Source of the DNA: UBA9160 sp035489755 | Lineage (GTDB): Bacteria; Myxococcota_A; UBA9160 | Direction of reading: 5' to 3' | NCBI GenBank assembly: GCA_035489755.1 | Contig: DATGZK010000029.1 | Location: 1-64,000 of the forward strand | DNA length: 64,000 nt | Part shown: one piece after another, positions 26,840-36,224 of the stretch | How positions within the stretch are numbered: the stretch's first letter is position 1 | How the letters are laid out: the number at the start of each line of letters is the position of its first letter | The notes under the pieces: generated by a model | Databases searched by the model: none | What the model was told of the DNA's origin: nothing | The model's input: the letters and a program-made list of their open reading frames with translations, nothing else | Translations under genes and position numbers: made by a program

Positions 26840-27862
26840 TTACTGCGTTTGGTTCGGCTGAGACCGGTTTGCAATGTCGGAGCGAATCGCGAGAAGCTCC
26901 TTGTTGACTGCATCCGCGTCTTTCGTGCGACCCGACCCTCGGAGCAGTGCAACTAGGTGATCGAGCACAGAGACGAGCAGCGAATCCGTTTCTGGGCGGA
27001 AGCGGCGGAGAATCACGATCGCGTGTCGGTAACCCCGTTCTGCCTCATCGCGTCGACCGAGCTTCTGTTCGACTTCGGCGAGCGTATCCAGACTGGCCCC
27101 GAGTTCACGCGGCTCCGGACTCATCTTTGCGAACGCTGCGACCGAACGCTGCGCGAAAGGCTCTGCGTCGCTAAATCGACCTTGGTGCAGGAGGCACCAC
27201 GCGAGCTCGTTTAAAGCGGCACCGACCGATGGGGTGTCGGAACCGGTGGCATCGATCTGCTGCTCGAGGACACGGCGCAGGCCAATCTCCGCATCGGCGA
27301 AGCGGCCGGCGGCCATAGAGACACTCGCTTCGACCGAGACCCAGTCCAGGACGATCGGCGAGTCGGGAGCATGGTGTTGTGCCGCGTCCTCGTACCCCTC
27401 TGCTGCCTCGGCCAGCGCCTCGTCGAACCGCCGCTGCTGCGTCAGGCTGTTCACCAGGGATTTGCGCGCGAGCAGCCGAACACGTGCATCAGTAGACGAG
27501 CGGACCACCTCGGTGTCCAATACGAGACGGCTCACGCGTTCGAGATCCACCCAATGCCCGCTTTCCTCGTAGGCTCGGCCCACACGAAGTAGCCAATCGA
27601 CGGACACGCTTGCGCGAGGGTCTCGCGGCCCACCCGCCCGTACCGCGTCGAGCGCGTCCGTAAAGGCCCGCTCGGCTTCACCGTTCTGGTGAGCCGCCAG
27701 GCGCTCGGATCCCTCATGCTGGCTCTGAGTCCAACGAGCACTGTCTGCCGGCGAGACCCAGTGCACCACAGGTGCTGGGGAAGGCTGCTCAGGGCTTGCG
27801 CATCCCAAGGCAACGGATGTGACGCACAGGATCGCGACAGCGCTGGCCTTGATCTGCCTCAC
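26840..27862 (-). CDS. TPR-repeat lipoprotein
   Basis: About 340 residues from a GTG at 27862, with GGAGGGG just upstream. The signal ASAVAILCVTSVALGC ends in a lipobox Cys. The rest is alpha-helical with several TPR or Kinesin-light-chain-like units (ALNELAWCLLHQGRFSDAEP, ASLDTLAEVEQKLGRRDEAE). It is probably a periplasmic outer-membrane-anchored scaffold. No partner genes are adjacent. The longer open frame upstream (Cys/Trp/Arg-rich) is discarded. Confidence 0.75.
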   Translation of the reverse strand: MRQIKASAVAILCVTSVALGCASPEQPSPAPVVHWVSPADSARWTQSQHEGSERLAAHQNGEAERAFTDALDAVRAGGPRDPRASVSVDWLLRVGRAYEESGHWVDLERVSRLVLDTEVVRSSTDARVRLLARKSLVNSLTQQRRFDEALAEAAEGYEDAAQHHAPDSPIVLDWVSVEASVSMAAGRFADAEIGLRRVLEQQIDATGSDTPSVGAALNELAWCLLHQGRFSDAEPFAQRSVAAFAKMSPEPRELGASLDTLAEVEQKLGRRDEAERGYRHAIVILRRFRPETDSLLVSVLDHLVALLRGSGRTKDADAVNKELLAIRSDIANRSQPNQTQ

Positions 27863-28135
27863 GACCCCTCCGACCGGTCCTTCTTGGCCGTTCCTTCGCC
27901 GCTGCATCCTAGAACGGATGCGGCGACCGTGTCCGGTGCCGGTTGCCCAGCACCGGTAGACCCATCCAAACACCCTCGCGCGCAGAAAGGGGGCTTTTAC
28001 AACCAGACAGCTGGTATGCACCATAAAGTGACAGACATTCCCTACCGGGGGGACCATCGGAAGCCGCCACAGCGAGAAGGCGCACGGCGAGTACCAGACG
28101 AAACTCACGATTCTCTGATCTTCCCCGCGCCGGTC

Positions 28136-28585
28136 TCAGGTCACGCGATAGACCTTGTACTCGACTGCGTGCGGCATCATGCGGCCTTCCGCGACGAACA
28201 CCGTGTGGTTCAGCCAGCCGTGGCGCGGATCGCCGGTCTCGAAGCGTGGAGTCGTACGGAAGTACTGATCCCCGTAGTCGGTGCTACCGCCGGCCGTGAT
28301 GGCACGTTGGACCTTCTCATTCATCTCGAGCAGGCCGGAGTACGCGGTGTAGATGGCCGCACCGTCATCGGTGAGGAACTGGATGCGCACATCCAACCGT
28401 CCCCATCCGTCGGGACCGACGAGGACCCAGTCTGCGCCTCCGGTCAACACCTTCCCCTTGAGGCGCTTTCCGTCCAGGCGGCCCCCGGTAACCTCGTAGA
28501 CCAGGCGCATGCCGTACGGGCCTGCACCGATCTGCACCGGGTCCTTGAGCGTCAAGTTGCACGTGAACTCATATTCGAGATTCAT
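28136..28585 (-). CDS. DUF3237 family protein
   Basis: A 149-residue beta-barrel protein (MNLEYEFTCNLTLKDPVQIG, GRLDGKRLKGKVLTGGADW, DVRIQFLTDDGAAIYTAYSG). These blocks are characteristic of DUF3237, a family of unknown function sometimes linked to aromatic metabolism. AGGAGG lies 6 bases before the ATG at 28585. It follows a tRNA-derived scar. Confidence 0.85.
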   Translation of the reverse strand: MNLEYEFTCNLTLKDPVQIGAGPYGMRLVYEVTGGRLDGKRLKGKVLTGGADWVLVGPDGWGRLDVRIQFLTDDGAAIYTAYSGLLEMNEKVQRAITAGGSTDYGDQYFRTTPRFETGDPRHGWLNHTVFVAEGRMMPHAVEYKVYRVT

Positions 28586-28620
28586 GCGAATCCTCCTCTG
28601 CACCAGGATGATACGGAATG

Positions 28621-28655
28621 TGGCGTGCCGGAAGGGATTCGAACCCCCGACCCTC
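28621..28655 (-). other. tRNA 3'-half fragment (tRNA-Arg-like), attachment scar
   Basis: On the minus strand the sequence reads GAGGGTC, a GGGGG TTCGAAT CCCTT T-arm, acceptor CCGGCAC, then GCCA. The anticodon and D arms are absent. A G discriminator with this T-arm fits tRNA-Arg(UCU)-type genes. No integrase is next to it, so it is a bare scar of a past insertion. Confidence 0.65.
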
Positions 28656-28887
28656 AGGTTCGAAGTTCGAACTCGCACCAGAAAATGACGCGGGGTTGCA
28701 TCAGCTGCATTGCAAGCGCATGCAAGGAGCGGCACCCGCTGCCCCGTGGCGGCTCCCGGCTCTATCCGGCCCCAACCGTGGCTCTCGCCGCGTAGCTGGC
28801 GCCGCGGGAGCCCCATAGCCGTGTACCCTGAGCGGCGCGCCAAGAGGCAGCCCTTGCAGCTCTCACCGCCCTGCCCCAGCAGCGACC

Positions 28888-29403
28888 ATGAGAGCTGCGG
28901 TACGATGCCTTCCACGAAACACTCAGGTCTCCCGTGTGCCCTTGCGACGCTTCGAGCGATGGCTCTACCGCGGCCAGCGCCCCAATTGGTTGGCTCGGAC
29001 ACTCAACCGAGCCTGGGCAGCTGTGCATGCTCTGGGCGTTGCCCCAGACTACCTCGTCACGCTGGAGGTTACGGGTCGTAGGTCCGGACGCACGATCGCG
29101 TTCCCGCTCGTGATGGCTGTTCTGGATCAAGAGCGATATCTCGTTTCGATGCTCGGTGAGAACGTCGCGTGGGTTCGAAATCTCAAGGCAGCGGCTGGCC
29201 AAGCTGTGCTTCGCCACGGGCGTACTGAGCGGGTGCGGCTCGAAGAGGTTGCAGTGGCGAAACGCGGGCCCGTGCTGAAGGCCTACCTGCAGCGGGCACC
29301 CGGGGCACGGTCGCACGTGGCGATCGACCAGGATGCACCTCTCGAGATGTTTGAGGCGCTTGCCGACAAAATCCCTGTGTTCCGCGTTCTGGTTGCTGAC
29401 TGA
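28888..29403 (+). CDS. deazaflavin/F420-dependent nitroreductase (DDN-like) family protein
   Basis: About 171 residues with the family pattern APDYLVTLEVTGRRSGRTIA, FPLVMAVLDQERYLVSMLGE, AWVRNLKAAAGQAVLRHGRT. These are nitroreductase/quinone reductases of the DDN split-barrel group, which bind F420 or related flavins. The true start may be the GTG at 28936, nearer the domain. Whether the host makes F420 cannot be seen here. Confidence 0.8.
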   Translation: MRAAVRCLPRNTQVSRVPLRRFERWLYRGQRPNWLARTLNRAWAAVHALGVAPDYLVTLEVTGRRSGRTIAFPLVMAVLDQERYLVSMLGENVAWVRNLKAAAGQAVLRHGRTERVRLEEVAVAKRGPVLKAYLQRAPGARSHVAIDQDAPLEMFEALADKIPVFRVLVAD

Positions 29404-29705
29404 ACGATCTAGCAGCCATCTATTGAGGTGCCGGCGGCCTGCTGCCCATCGAGGGGGGTGGGGTAGGTAGACGCACCCACGCACTCTCGCGAGCGCGGGA
29501 ACCGTCTGGTATCTGGGTACTCCTCGAACGGGTCGAGTCGCCTGAAGCGTGAACTCTCGAGCCGCAGCTCGAAGCGCCGATTGAGAGCGCGTGCAACGCA
29601 AATGGGCCGAGCGGCTTCCCTTCGTTCAACGACGCAAGGCTGAGCTGTGGGCCTCACCGTCCGAGCCGTGCACAAGGCGCCTCGCTGGAGTAACGCGTCG
29701 CAGGG
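29404..29705. other. intergenic, nothing supported
   Basis: About 300 bp. A signal-peptide-like frame begins near 29732 but shifts away from the following gene's frame. Confidence 0.35.
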
Positions 29706-30161
29706 TTGCCACGCCCCCGAACCCCGCCGCCATGCCCGCCATCGCGAGCACTGCGCCTCGAACTATATGCACGCAGGCCGTGGCGCTGTCAGGATTTTGC
29801 ACTATCGGATCGGCCCAACACCAGTTGCGGATTCGGGTCCGGGTCCATTTACACCGTGCCGGCCGGTAAGCGGTTGGGGATCGAGTCAACCAACGGCACG
29901 ATTACGCTGCCTCACGGGCAGGTGCCGCTGGCAGTTTCCCTCTCTGTGACTACCGGTGGCTTTCCTATCGTGCTCTATATTGAGGGCCTCAGTTTTCACA
30001 AAAACGTCAGTGGGGTCGATTGTTACTACTTCGAGTCAACGTCTCGCGCCTATCTCGATCCTGGTAGTTTCCCTGCATTCAGCTTCGACCGTTCACCCGA
30101 CTCGGTAGGCAGCGCGACCTTCAACGTCACAGTTTCGGGGCACCCGGAGGACATCCAATAA
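29706..30161 (+). CDS. hypothetical, probably exported protein
   Basis: The last 105 residues (GSGSIYTVPAGKRLGIESTN, PIVLYIEGLSFHKNVSGVDC, ATFNVTVSGHPEDIQ) look like a small extracellular beta-sandwich. The first 45 residues are Pro/Arg/Cys noise. A better N-terminus (PAIASTAPRTICTQAVALSG) is in another frame, so the 5' end may be frameshifted near 29830. Confidence 0.45.
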   Translation: MPRPRTPPPCPPSRALRLELYARRPWRCQDFALSDRPNTSCGFGSGSIYTVPAGKRLGIESTNGTITLPHGQVPLAVSLSVTTGGFPIVLYIEGLSFHKNVSGVDCYYFESTSRAYLDPGSFPAFSFDRSPDSVGSATFNVTVSGHPEDIQ

Positions 30162-30395
30162 GGGGCAGCGCCCCGGTCCAAGGGTTGCGGGCCCGTGAAC
30201 TCGAGTCGCGAAAACCGGCGGGCGGAGGAACATCTTGTAGGCGTCGTCCGATAGCGAGAGCGTAAGGCGCAGCTTTTCTCGATGGCGCACGCGAGGCTTC
30301 ATCCGAGGCTGCGGACGCTACCCGCCACCCGAGCGAAGCGCCTCGCGTATGGCGCATTTCGTTGGCGATCAGAACGGCCGGCGTACTTGACAAGA

Positions 30396-30407
30396 ACGAC
30401 CGGTCGT
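30396..30407 (+). promoter_or_regulatory. TetR-type operator overlapping a -35 element
   Basis: ACGACCGGTCGT is a perfect palindrome with the GACCGGTC core common in TetR-family operators. It lies 4 bases after a perfect TTGACA (30387-30392) and 15 bases before the tetR start. A bound repressor would block the promoter, so autoregulation is likely. Confidence 0.6.
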
Positions 30408-30422
30408 GCTTTTCTGCCGCGT

Positions 30423-31148
30423 ATGGCGAATCCAGCAACCTCAACGCGTGAACGAATACTGCATCAAGGGTTGGCTCTGATCAGCCAGTCAGGCCTGGCC
30501 GGCGTTACGCTCGGAGTCTTGGCCGATCAAGTGGGAATGTCGAAAAGCGGGCTTTTCGCTCACTTCCGCTCGAAAGAGGATGTTCAGATCGAATTGCTGA
30601 CGCATATGGCGGGGTTCGCCACGGCGCATGTTGTAGCGCCATCCATGACGGCAACCGAGGGCCTGCCACGCTTGCGGGCGCTGGTTCGCAATTGGTTCGG
30701 ATGGGCGCAACGCGCCGACCTTCCCGGAGGCTGTCCAGTGGCGTCTGGCTTGTTCGAGTTTGATGACGTCGAGGGCCTGGTCAGGAACAAGATCCTGGAA
30801 ATGGAAAGCGAATGGCGTCACATGCTGACCAGACTCGTTCAGCAGTCTGTCGCTTGCGGGCATTTGCGTCGGGACCTCGATGTCGAGCAGTTCGTGTGGG
30901 AGCTATGCGGCATCTATCTCGGTCACCACGCGGCGCATCGTTTTCTTCGGGCCGCAGATGCCGACAATCGGGCGCACGCTGCGTTTCAAGCCCTTGTTGA
31001 ACGCGCGACGCCACCAAGCAGCAGGCATAGAGTCGCGAATCGCGCGAAGCCAGAAAAATCTCGGGAAAGGCGTAAGGCTTCCCCCGACAAACGCAAGGCT
31101 TCCAAAAAATCCCGGCACAAAAAGCTGACCGGCGAGCGCGTTCCATGA
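30423..31148 (+). CDS. TetR/AcrR-family transcriptional regulator
   Basis: About 241 residues. The N-terminal HTH (TRERILHQGLALISQSGLAG, LADQVGMSKSGLFAHFRSKE) is canonical TetR. The ligand domain contains GWAQRADLPGGCPVASGLFE and WELCGIYLGHHAAHRFL. It ends in a long Lys/Arg/Ser tail (SPDKRKASKKSRHKK) that is unusual and may add DNA contacts. It carries its own operator upstream. The downstream membrane gene is a candidate target. Confidence 0.9.
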   Translation: MANPATSTRERILHQGLALISQSGLAGVTLGVLADQVGMSKSGLFAHFRSKEDVQIELLTHMAGFATAHVVAPSMTATEGLPRLRALVRNWFGWAQRADLPGGCPVASGLFEFDDVEGLVRNKILEMESEWRHMLTRLVQQSVACGHLRRDLDVEQFVWELCGIYLGHHAAHRFLRAADADNRAHAAFQALVERATPPSSRHRVANRAKPEKSRERRKASPDKRKASKKSRHKKLTGERVP

Positions 31149-31239
31149 CTGGCCAGGTATGGCGTAATGCAATCAACCTGGTCTTTACGCTGAAGTGGGC
31201 GGCCCACCACTCGAGTAGCAGCAAAGGATCTGAAGATCG

Positions 31240-31671
31240 ATGGACATACATCACGTTCCCGAATTTCACTCATATGACGCGATTCCGCCCCTCGTCATTG
31301 CCGCGGTATTCGTCCTGCTGTCATCGCTTCTGAAGGAGCCCAGCAGGAGGAACTTCAACGCGATCATGATCGGCGGTGCTGGTGCCGCTTACCTGAGTGG
31401 AGGCGACCTCGGCATCTGGGAGTTTGCGTTCACCGCGGTAGTGACCTTTTGTGCATACAAAGGCCTTCAATCCTATCGGTTCATTGGTATTGGCTGGTTG
31501 CTGCACACCGGCTGGGACGTAGTGCATCATTTCTACGGCAATCCCATCGTTCCGTTCGCGCCGCTGTCGTCGGTCGGATGTGCCATCACTGATGCACTCA
31601 TAGCGATCTGGTTCTTTGCTGACGCTCCGTCGGTCTTTGACTCTTTTCGCAAGTTAAGAGTCCAAGCATGA
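31240..31671 (+). CDS. DUF6010-like membrane protein
   Basis: A 143-residue protein with about four membrane helices (IPPLVIAAVFVLLSSLL, FNAIMIGGAGAAYLSG, FAFTAVVTFCAYKGL, GCAITDALIAIWFFA) and a conserved GIGWLLHTGWDVVHHFYG with several His. The pattern fits the DUF6010 family. It lies about 90 bp after the TetR gene on the same strand and may be under its control. Confidence 0.75.
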   Translation: MDIHHVPEFHSYDAIPPLVIAAVFVLLSSLLKEPSRRNFNAIMIGGAGAAYLSGGDLGIWEFAFTAVVTFCAYKGLQSYRFIGIGWLLHTGWDVVHHFYGNPIVPFAPLSSVGCAITDALIAIWFFADAPSVFDSFRKLRVQA

Positions 31672-32131
31672 CCACAAAGTGCAGACATCCGTGCATCAAC
31701 TTTCGCCATCGTGGGGTAAATCTGCTCCTAAAGCGAGCGTAACCACCAGGAACCTTCCACGGCGCTCTCTCGGTTTATGAGCCAGCCGTGGGCCGCACGA
31801 TCTCACTCGAGCGCGTGGCCCTGTACAATGCCGCTTGCGCGGCCTCGTTCCTTACGAACAGAGCCCGGACGCGCCCCGAGGAACGCACCGCTGGGAGAAC
31901 GCTCGCGGAAGACCTGCGCTGGACCACGTACGCGGTCTCAAGGGCGCTTGCAGTCGGACCGGACGTTAAACTCGGATCATGAAGGCACAACTATGTTTTC
32001 CATGCCCCGGGCGAATTGCATCGAACTCCCGGGAGGGCTCCCACCTCCAAGTCAGCGCCCATGCCGGGCGCACTACGACAGCGCCCCGACCGAAGCCGGG
32101 GCGTGTCGTGCAGAGACCAGACAACCGTAAG
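31672..32131. other. intergenic, nothing supported
   Basis: About 460 bp. Short frames exist on both strands, but none has a convincing start, composition or motif. Confidence 0.35.
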
Positions 32132-33685
32132 TTAGTTCCTGCAGATAACCGGAATCGAGGTGGCCCCCTCCAACTGGCACGCCACCGAGGAAACCGTAAC
32201 TGTCGCTTCAGCGGCGGACGGTTTCCCGTCCGTCGGCTGTGTGCAACTGACGCCGAGCGTCGCAGCATTGTTTAGTTCGGGTGATCCACCTTCCACGGTT
32301 GTGGTCTGGGTGTTGGTGCCGCTGGTCAAGGTGAGCGTACCGGTTCCGGTGACGGCGCCAAGCGTCGCTGTTATATCGCAGCCAACCGGACTGGTGTTAG
32401 TCACCGTAATGGGCGCGGTCCCCGTGGTACCGTTCTCGATCAACTTAATGAAAAAGGGAGCAATACTGACCGAACCCGCAGGTACGTTCGCGAGGTGGAT
32501 GCAAGTTGACATCTCGCCCGGCGGAATGAAGGGGAACGAAGTTTCAGTAAGACCGGTCACGATCGCGAAGGCGTTGCTATCGTCGGGGCCCCAGGCCACC
32601 TGGCTGGTAGTGAATCCGCCGCCGGCCGATTTTGCATTGGTGCAGGTCGGGTCGGTGGAAGGGCTGCTGATGCTGCTCAAAAGGTTACTCGTACCGTCCG
32701 CAAATGCGGCACGCCCATCAAACGGATCGAGCACCTCCGTGAAGTCGCAGGCTGTGTTATTGGACGGAGGCGCCGTGCTCCCGCTGACCTGAAGGTTATC
32801 ATTGCTATTGAAGCTGAGCAGGCCGCCAGCCTGACCGCTTGAGAAGATTTGCACCGAACCTACGGCAGTGCCGTAGCTTCCCGCGACTCCGCCGGACTGC
32901 GAATTGGAGATGTTCGCGATCAGGTCGTCATCGTTAGCGCCGTAGCCAGTGCAAATGATTGCTGAATTGCCCACGTACGGAGCTCTGCCAAAGGTCGTGG
33001 GTACAGGGCTAAACTCTGGATCCTGCTCCTGCATCGTCAAAGTCAGAACCGGTGCGGTCGGTGATGGAACCGTGATCCCGACCAGCGTGGAGTCGCCGGC
33101 CGTCTCATGGATCGTGAATGCGAATGGCATACTGCCCGTTGGGGTGGCTCCCAGGCCAAAGTCAAAATAGTTGAAGTTGGCGGTGAATTGCAGCAGCGCC
33201 ATCCCCGGCGGCACTCCGGCGGTCGTGACACTTCCATTGGTGAAGTGATTGGCACCGTCGAAACACGGCAGACCCGACAAAATCGATACTGACGAGTAGC
33301 AGGCCGCCGGGCCGCCGGTAACGCCGGCGGTGCCGCCGTTTCCGGCGAATTGGATGTCGCCGTCATTGTAGATCAATTCGCCGCTGATTGACTTACAGCC
33401 TCTCGAGAACTGGATGACGCCAAGGCCAACGATGGCGGTCAGTGCTCCGGGAAATCCTCCTGGTCCGGTTGTGTTCCCCGATCCAGTGGCGGGATTGAGG
33501 TTTGGTTCGGCTCCCGTCATCAGCATCGCATAGTTGTGTCCGCAAAAGCCGTGTGGCGCGGTGGCACTCACGGTCGCACTGGTGCTCTGGCACCATGCTG
33601 CGCTGGAGAAAAAAAGAATGCTCATTGCGGCTGTGATCAGGACCGAAGGCGTACGAGCAGTGAGGATCTCAATCAGCCAGCCCAT
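32132..33685 (-). CDS. large secreted protein of unknown function
   Basis: A 517-residue protein with a signal peptide (SVLITAAMSILFFSSAAWCQ) and an otherwise Gly/Ser/Thr-rich, beta-type body with few charges. Several Cys (HGFCGHNY, SRGCKSISG, GPAACYSS, DPTCTNAKS) are spaced as if paired in disulphides. An AAAGGAG site precedes the ATG. The C-terminus ends in VICRN without a PEP-CTERM or autotransporter domain. No family recognised; extracellular location inferred. Confidence 0.75.
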   Translation of the reverse strand: MGWLIEILTARTPSVLITAAMSILFFSSAAWCQSTSATVSATAPHGFCGHNYAMLMTGAEPNLNPATGSGNTTGPGGFPGALTAIVGLGVIQFSRGCKSISGELIYNDGDIQFAGNGGTAGVTGGPAACYSSVSILSGLPCFDGANHFTNGSVTTAGVPPGMALLQFTANFNYFDFGLGATPTGSMPFAFTIHETAGDSTLVGITVPSPTAPVLTLTMQEQDPEFSPVPTTFGRAPYVGNSAIICTGYGANDDDLIANISNSQSGGVAGSYGTAVGSVQIFSSGQAGGLLSFNSNDNLQVSGSTAPPSNNTACDFTEVLDPFDGRAAFADGTSNLLSSISSPSTDPTCTNAKSAGGGFTTSQVAWGPDDSNAFAIVTGLTETSFPFIPPGEMSTCIHLANVPAGSVSIAPFFIKLIENGTTGTAPITVTNTSPVGCDITATLGAVTGTGTLTLTSGTNTQTTTVEGGSPELNNAATLGVSCTQPTDGKPSAAEATVTVSSVACQLEGATSIPVICRN

Positions 33686-34295
33686 GGGGGGCTCCTTTCG
33701 TGAGTGACCTCTATAAAAACAGAAGAAGAAGGGATTGCTCTACAAGAGGAGCTGCTTCGTCCGTCACAGACCGCTCGGGAAGGTCCAGGAAGTAAAAGCG
33801 ATCGTCGCGACTCCCGGCTATGACAGCCGAGCGTGTCGCACGCTTCGCGCTTCCGAAATATGGCCAGACGAGAGAGAAATCTCTCTGGAGGAGATCCGCG
33901 CATTGCAGAGGACCTACCTGAGGGCGGCGTGGGCGTTACGGGTTAGACTCAGGTGGGCGAATCGCTGCCCCTCGTCCTTATCCCACACTGCGACGGCGGT
34001 GTCCATCAGAATCTACTGGGGTTGAAGCACCGTGAGCGGCCGCGCCCTGGGGGTCGCGCCGGCGGGGTTCCCCGAATCCGTCTCCAGACTGCGCTCGACG
34101 GTGATGTGGATTCGAGGGAAGCGCCTAACCCCTTCAGGCGCCAGCAGGGTGAAAGAGAAGAGACCGTGAAGGCGCGCGACTTCGTGCTGGCGCTCGTCGC
34201 GTTCGCGCTGGCGGTCGCCGCTGAAATGAGAGAGGTACCGTCCTGCGCGCCTTCGACCACGCGCCGATCACCCACCGCGACGGGTGCCGCCGCGA
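33686..34295. other. intergenic, nothing supported
   Basis: About 610 bp without a credible gene on either strand. It may be degraded coding DNA leading into the PEP-CTERM remnant. Confidence 0.35.
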
Positions 34296-34500
34296 TCACC
34301 CGCGGTAACGACGCTCGTCCGAAGAAATCCTATGCCGAGCCAGGGCCAAGCCAAGCAACCCGAACACCATGAGCGTCATCGATGCGGGTTCGGGTACAGG
34401 CGCTCCAGGACGCTCATCGGCGCAATTTTTGTGCTTGTGCCGGTCCTCTGGATTCTCGGGTATCCGGAAGAGATGACGTATCAGTTGGAATTACACGAGG
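34296..34500 (-). pseudogene. C-terminal remnant of a PEP-CTERM protein
   Basis: The minus strand ends with APVPEPASMTLMVFGLLGLA, LARHRI and a short basic tail, then TGA at 34296. This is a textbook PEP-CTERM sorting signal. Upstream the frame closes after about 40 codons (TAA) and nothing resembling a signal peptide or domain is left. Confidence 0.65.
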
Positions 34501-34677
34501 GTCAAGACCCTTAAGGCAGAGAAGACCGCAATCATGCAAAGTGAGTCGAGGGCGACGGGCTACGGGGTCCCTCAACGCTGATTGGTCCCGTGGCTGTCAT
34601 TTGGCTGTCAAATCTGAGAGCCTCGGCGTGTTCACGTCGCCGAGTGTCTGAAAACTGCTTTAGGTTCGCGTTGTTTT

Positions 34678-34720
34678 TGGTGGGCCCCCGGGACTCGAAC
34701 CCGGGACCCTCTGCTTAAAA
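34678..34720 (-). other. tRNA-Lys 3'-half, distal attachment site
   Basis: It matches the intact tRNA-Lys gene from the anticodon loop (TTTTAA) through the T-arm to CCA, with one C missing in the acceptor/T-stem junction. Sequence beyond the anticodon loop is unrelated, so it is not a functional tRNA. Confidence 0.75.
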
Positions 34721-34912
34721 GCTGCTCCCGTCGTCTTCGAGTGTCCAGCACAGTCTGCCGAATAATCCCGATGGCACGCACCCTCGCAGTCTTCCATCCA
34801 CTGATGTCTATGAGTGTGCGTCAGCGTCTGACTCAGGTGATGGCTACAAACTTGCTACAACACGCGGACGTGTAGGAAGGGACCTGGGAAGTGAGGTAGT
34901 GACTGCGCGGGG

Positions 34913-35218
34913 TTACTGGACGTCCAGGTCCTGAGGAGTATCCGTGGAATCGGACCACTCGGCATCGAAGAGATCTCGTATTCTGTGGAGTACCTCGGCC
35001 TCATTGCGCCCCTCTTTGGCGTAAGCCTTGGCTACGTGCCGCGCGACATCGACGAGCATAAGACCCCACGCCCCGGGGTCCTCCCACTTGGTTCGCAATG
35101 ACACCTGTTGAGGACCGTCTGGAGCTGCCCAGACCCGAAGTACCTCGATCGCTCCGCAGTCTTCGCCCGCGATGGGAGGGGGCTCCAGTTGCTCCTCAGA
35201 CCGTTGACTTCGGAACAT
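34913..35218 (-). CDS. DUF5076 domain protein
   Basis: About 101 residues from an ATG at 35218. Typical family text: AIEVLRVWAAPDGPQQVSLR, then KWEDPGAWGLMLVDVARHVA. It ends with an acidic helix (ILHRIRDLF-like DAEWSDSTD). Function unknown; the family is widespread in proteobacteria as an orphan gene. Confidence 0.75.
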   Translation of the reverse strand: MFRSQRSEEQLEPPPIAGEDCGAIEVLRVWAAPDGPQQVSLRTKWEDPGAWGLMLVDVARHVAKAYAKEGRNEAEVLHRIRDLFDAEWSDSTDTPQDLDVQ

Positions 35219-35431
35219 CACGACTCCTCTCGCCCGCCCAACCAACCAAGGCTCAGGCGGGCAGACGCTTGCGGGCAGCTAGCTTATAAGCCCAAAAGAG
35301 TGAGCCTTGGTGGACAGGGGCAAATGAGCGCCCGCTCTCTTAGCAGAGGGTCGGGCATAAGTATTTGAAATCGCGCCCGCTTTTGCCTGCCTGTAGCCAC
35401 GATGTAGCCGCGATCAGGCCCCTAGGATCTG

Positions 35432-35633
35432 CACGTGCGCCGCACCCTCTCGGAGGATCAGCACACCGGGCGCCTCAACCTCACCGAGCCCAAGACGAGT
35501 CGCAGTCGGCGGCGTGTTGATCTTCCGGCCCGCGCTCTTGAAGCGCTCCGCGCGCATCGGGAACGACTCGGTGCGGTTCCGCATCCCGAGCGACTCATCT
35601 TCACCGACTCAGAGGGCGGGCCCAGCGTGCTCG
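35432..35633 (+). pseudogene. integrase catalytic segment, inverted
   Basis: The plus strand encodes VRRTLSEDQHTGRLNLTEPK, then SRSRRRVDLPARALEAL and PERLIFTDSEGGP. This is the beginning of a tyrosine-recombinase catalytic domain. It lies head-to-head with the rest of the same kind of protein on the minus strand. The right boundary is at a GGGCCC palindrome. Confidence 0.7.
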
Positions 35634-35990
35634 CTCCAAACTCCACATCCGCCCAGCGCAGACCGAGCAGTTTCGCCTTGCCGCAGCCCGGTGGTCGGGG
35701 CAAGCACGTAGAGCGCTTCGAGTCGATCGCCCCTCGCGGCTTCGAGGAGCTGGCGGCCCTGCCCCACGTCGAGCGGCTTGATCTCCGGTCGCGGCGCTCG
35801 CGGCCGATCCACGACTTCCGCGGGGTTGCGCGGGATCATGTTCCACTTCACCGCCTGCCGAAGGGCACGGCGCAGCACGGCGTGCACCATTTGCCGGAGT
35901 CGCGGTGATACGCCGTCCCGCTCGAGCGTCGAAAGCAGGCCTTGGACGTGTGCTGGCGTTAGCTTCAAGAGCGCTACGCCGGCTCACCCC
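35634..35990 (-). pseudogene. integrase core-binding segment
   Basis: The minus strand encodes KLTPAHVQGLLSTLERDGVS, MVHAVLRRALRQAVKWNMIP, then LYVLAPTTGLRQGE and, after a frame change, LLGLRWADVEFGASTL. This is the SAM-like core-binding domain and the first catalytic Arg region (TGLRxGE). The reading then stops at 35633, where the inverted segment begins. Confidence 0.75.
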
Positions 35991-36068
35991 ATGTACCACC
36001 CCTCCCACGGACGACGCGCGCTCGTATAGGCTGCTCGCAAATAGACTGTGAAACTCCATGGTGTCCTC
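35987..36068 (-). repeat. conserved leader segment, copy 2
   Basis: GGAGG and an ATG at 36059 open MEFHSLFASSLYERASSVGG. The first 31 bases of the shared block are identical to the copy at 4592. It leads straight into the truncated integrase, so the same leader precedes both integrase remnants in the window. Confidence 0.6.
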
Positions 36069-36224
36069 CGGGGCACCGTTCGGGCTCGCGTCATTTCGGC
36101 GATCTAATGGCGAACGCGGGGCTCAAATCAGAGAAGCACTACGCAGCAAGCGAATCACTGGTGTGCGTGCCTAGACGATTGCCGCGTGGGCGATTTGAAG
36201 GTGTCTCGCTGCGCAGCGCGCAGG

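Noticed and set aside
28621..28655. Functional tRNA gene
   Set aside because: Only the T-arm, part of the variable region and the acceptor 3' strand are present; anticodon and D arms are missing.
34678..34720. Second functional tRNA-Lys gene
   Set aside because: Homology ends in the anticodon loop and one base is missing in the acceptor/T-stem region.
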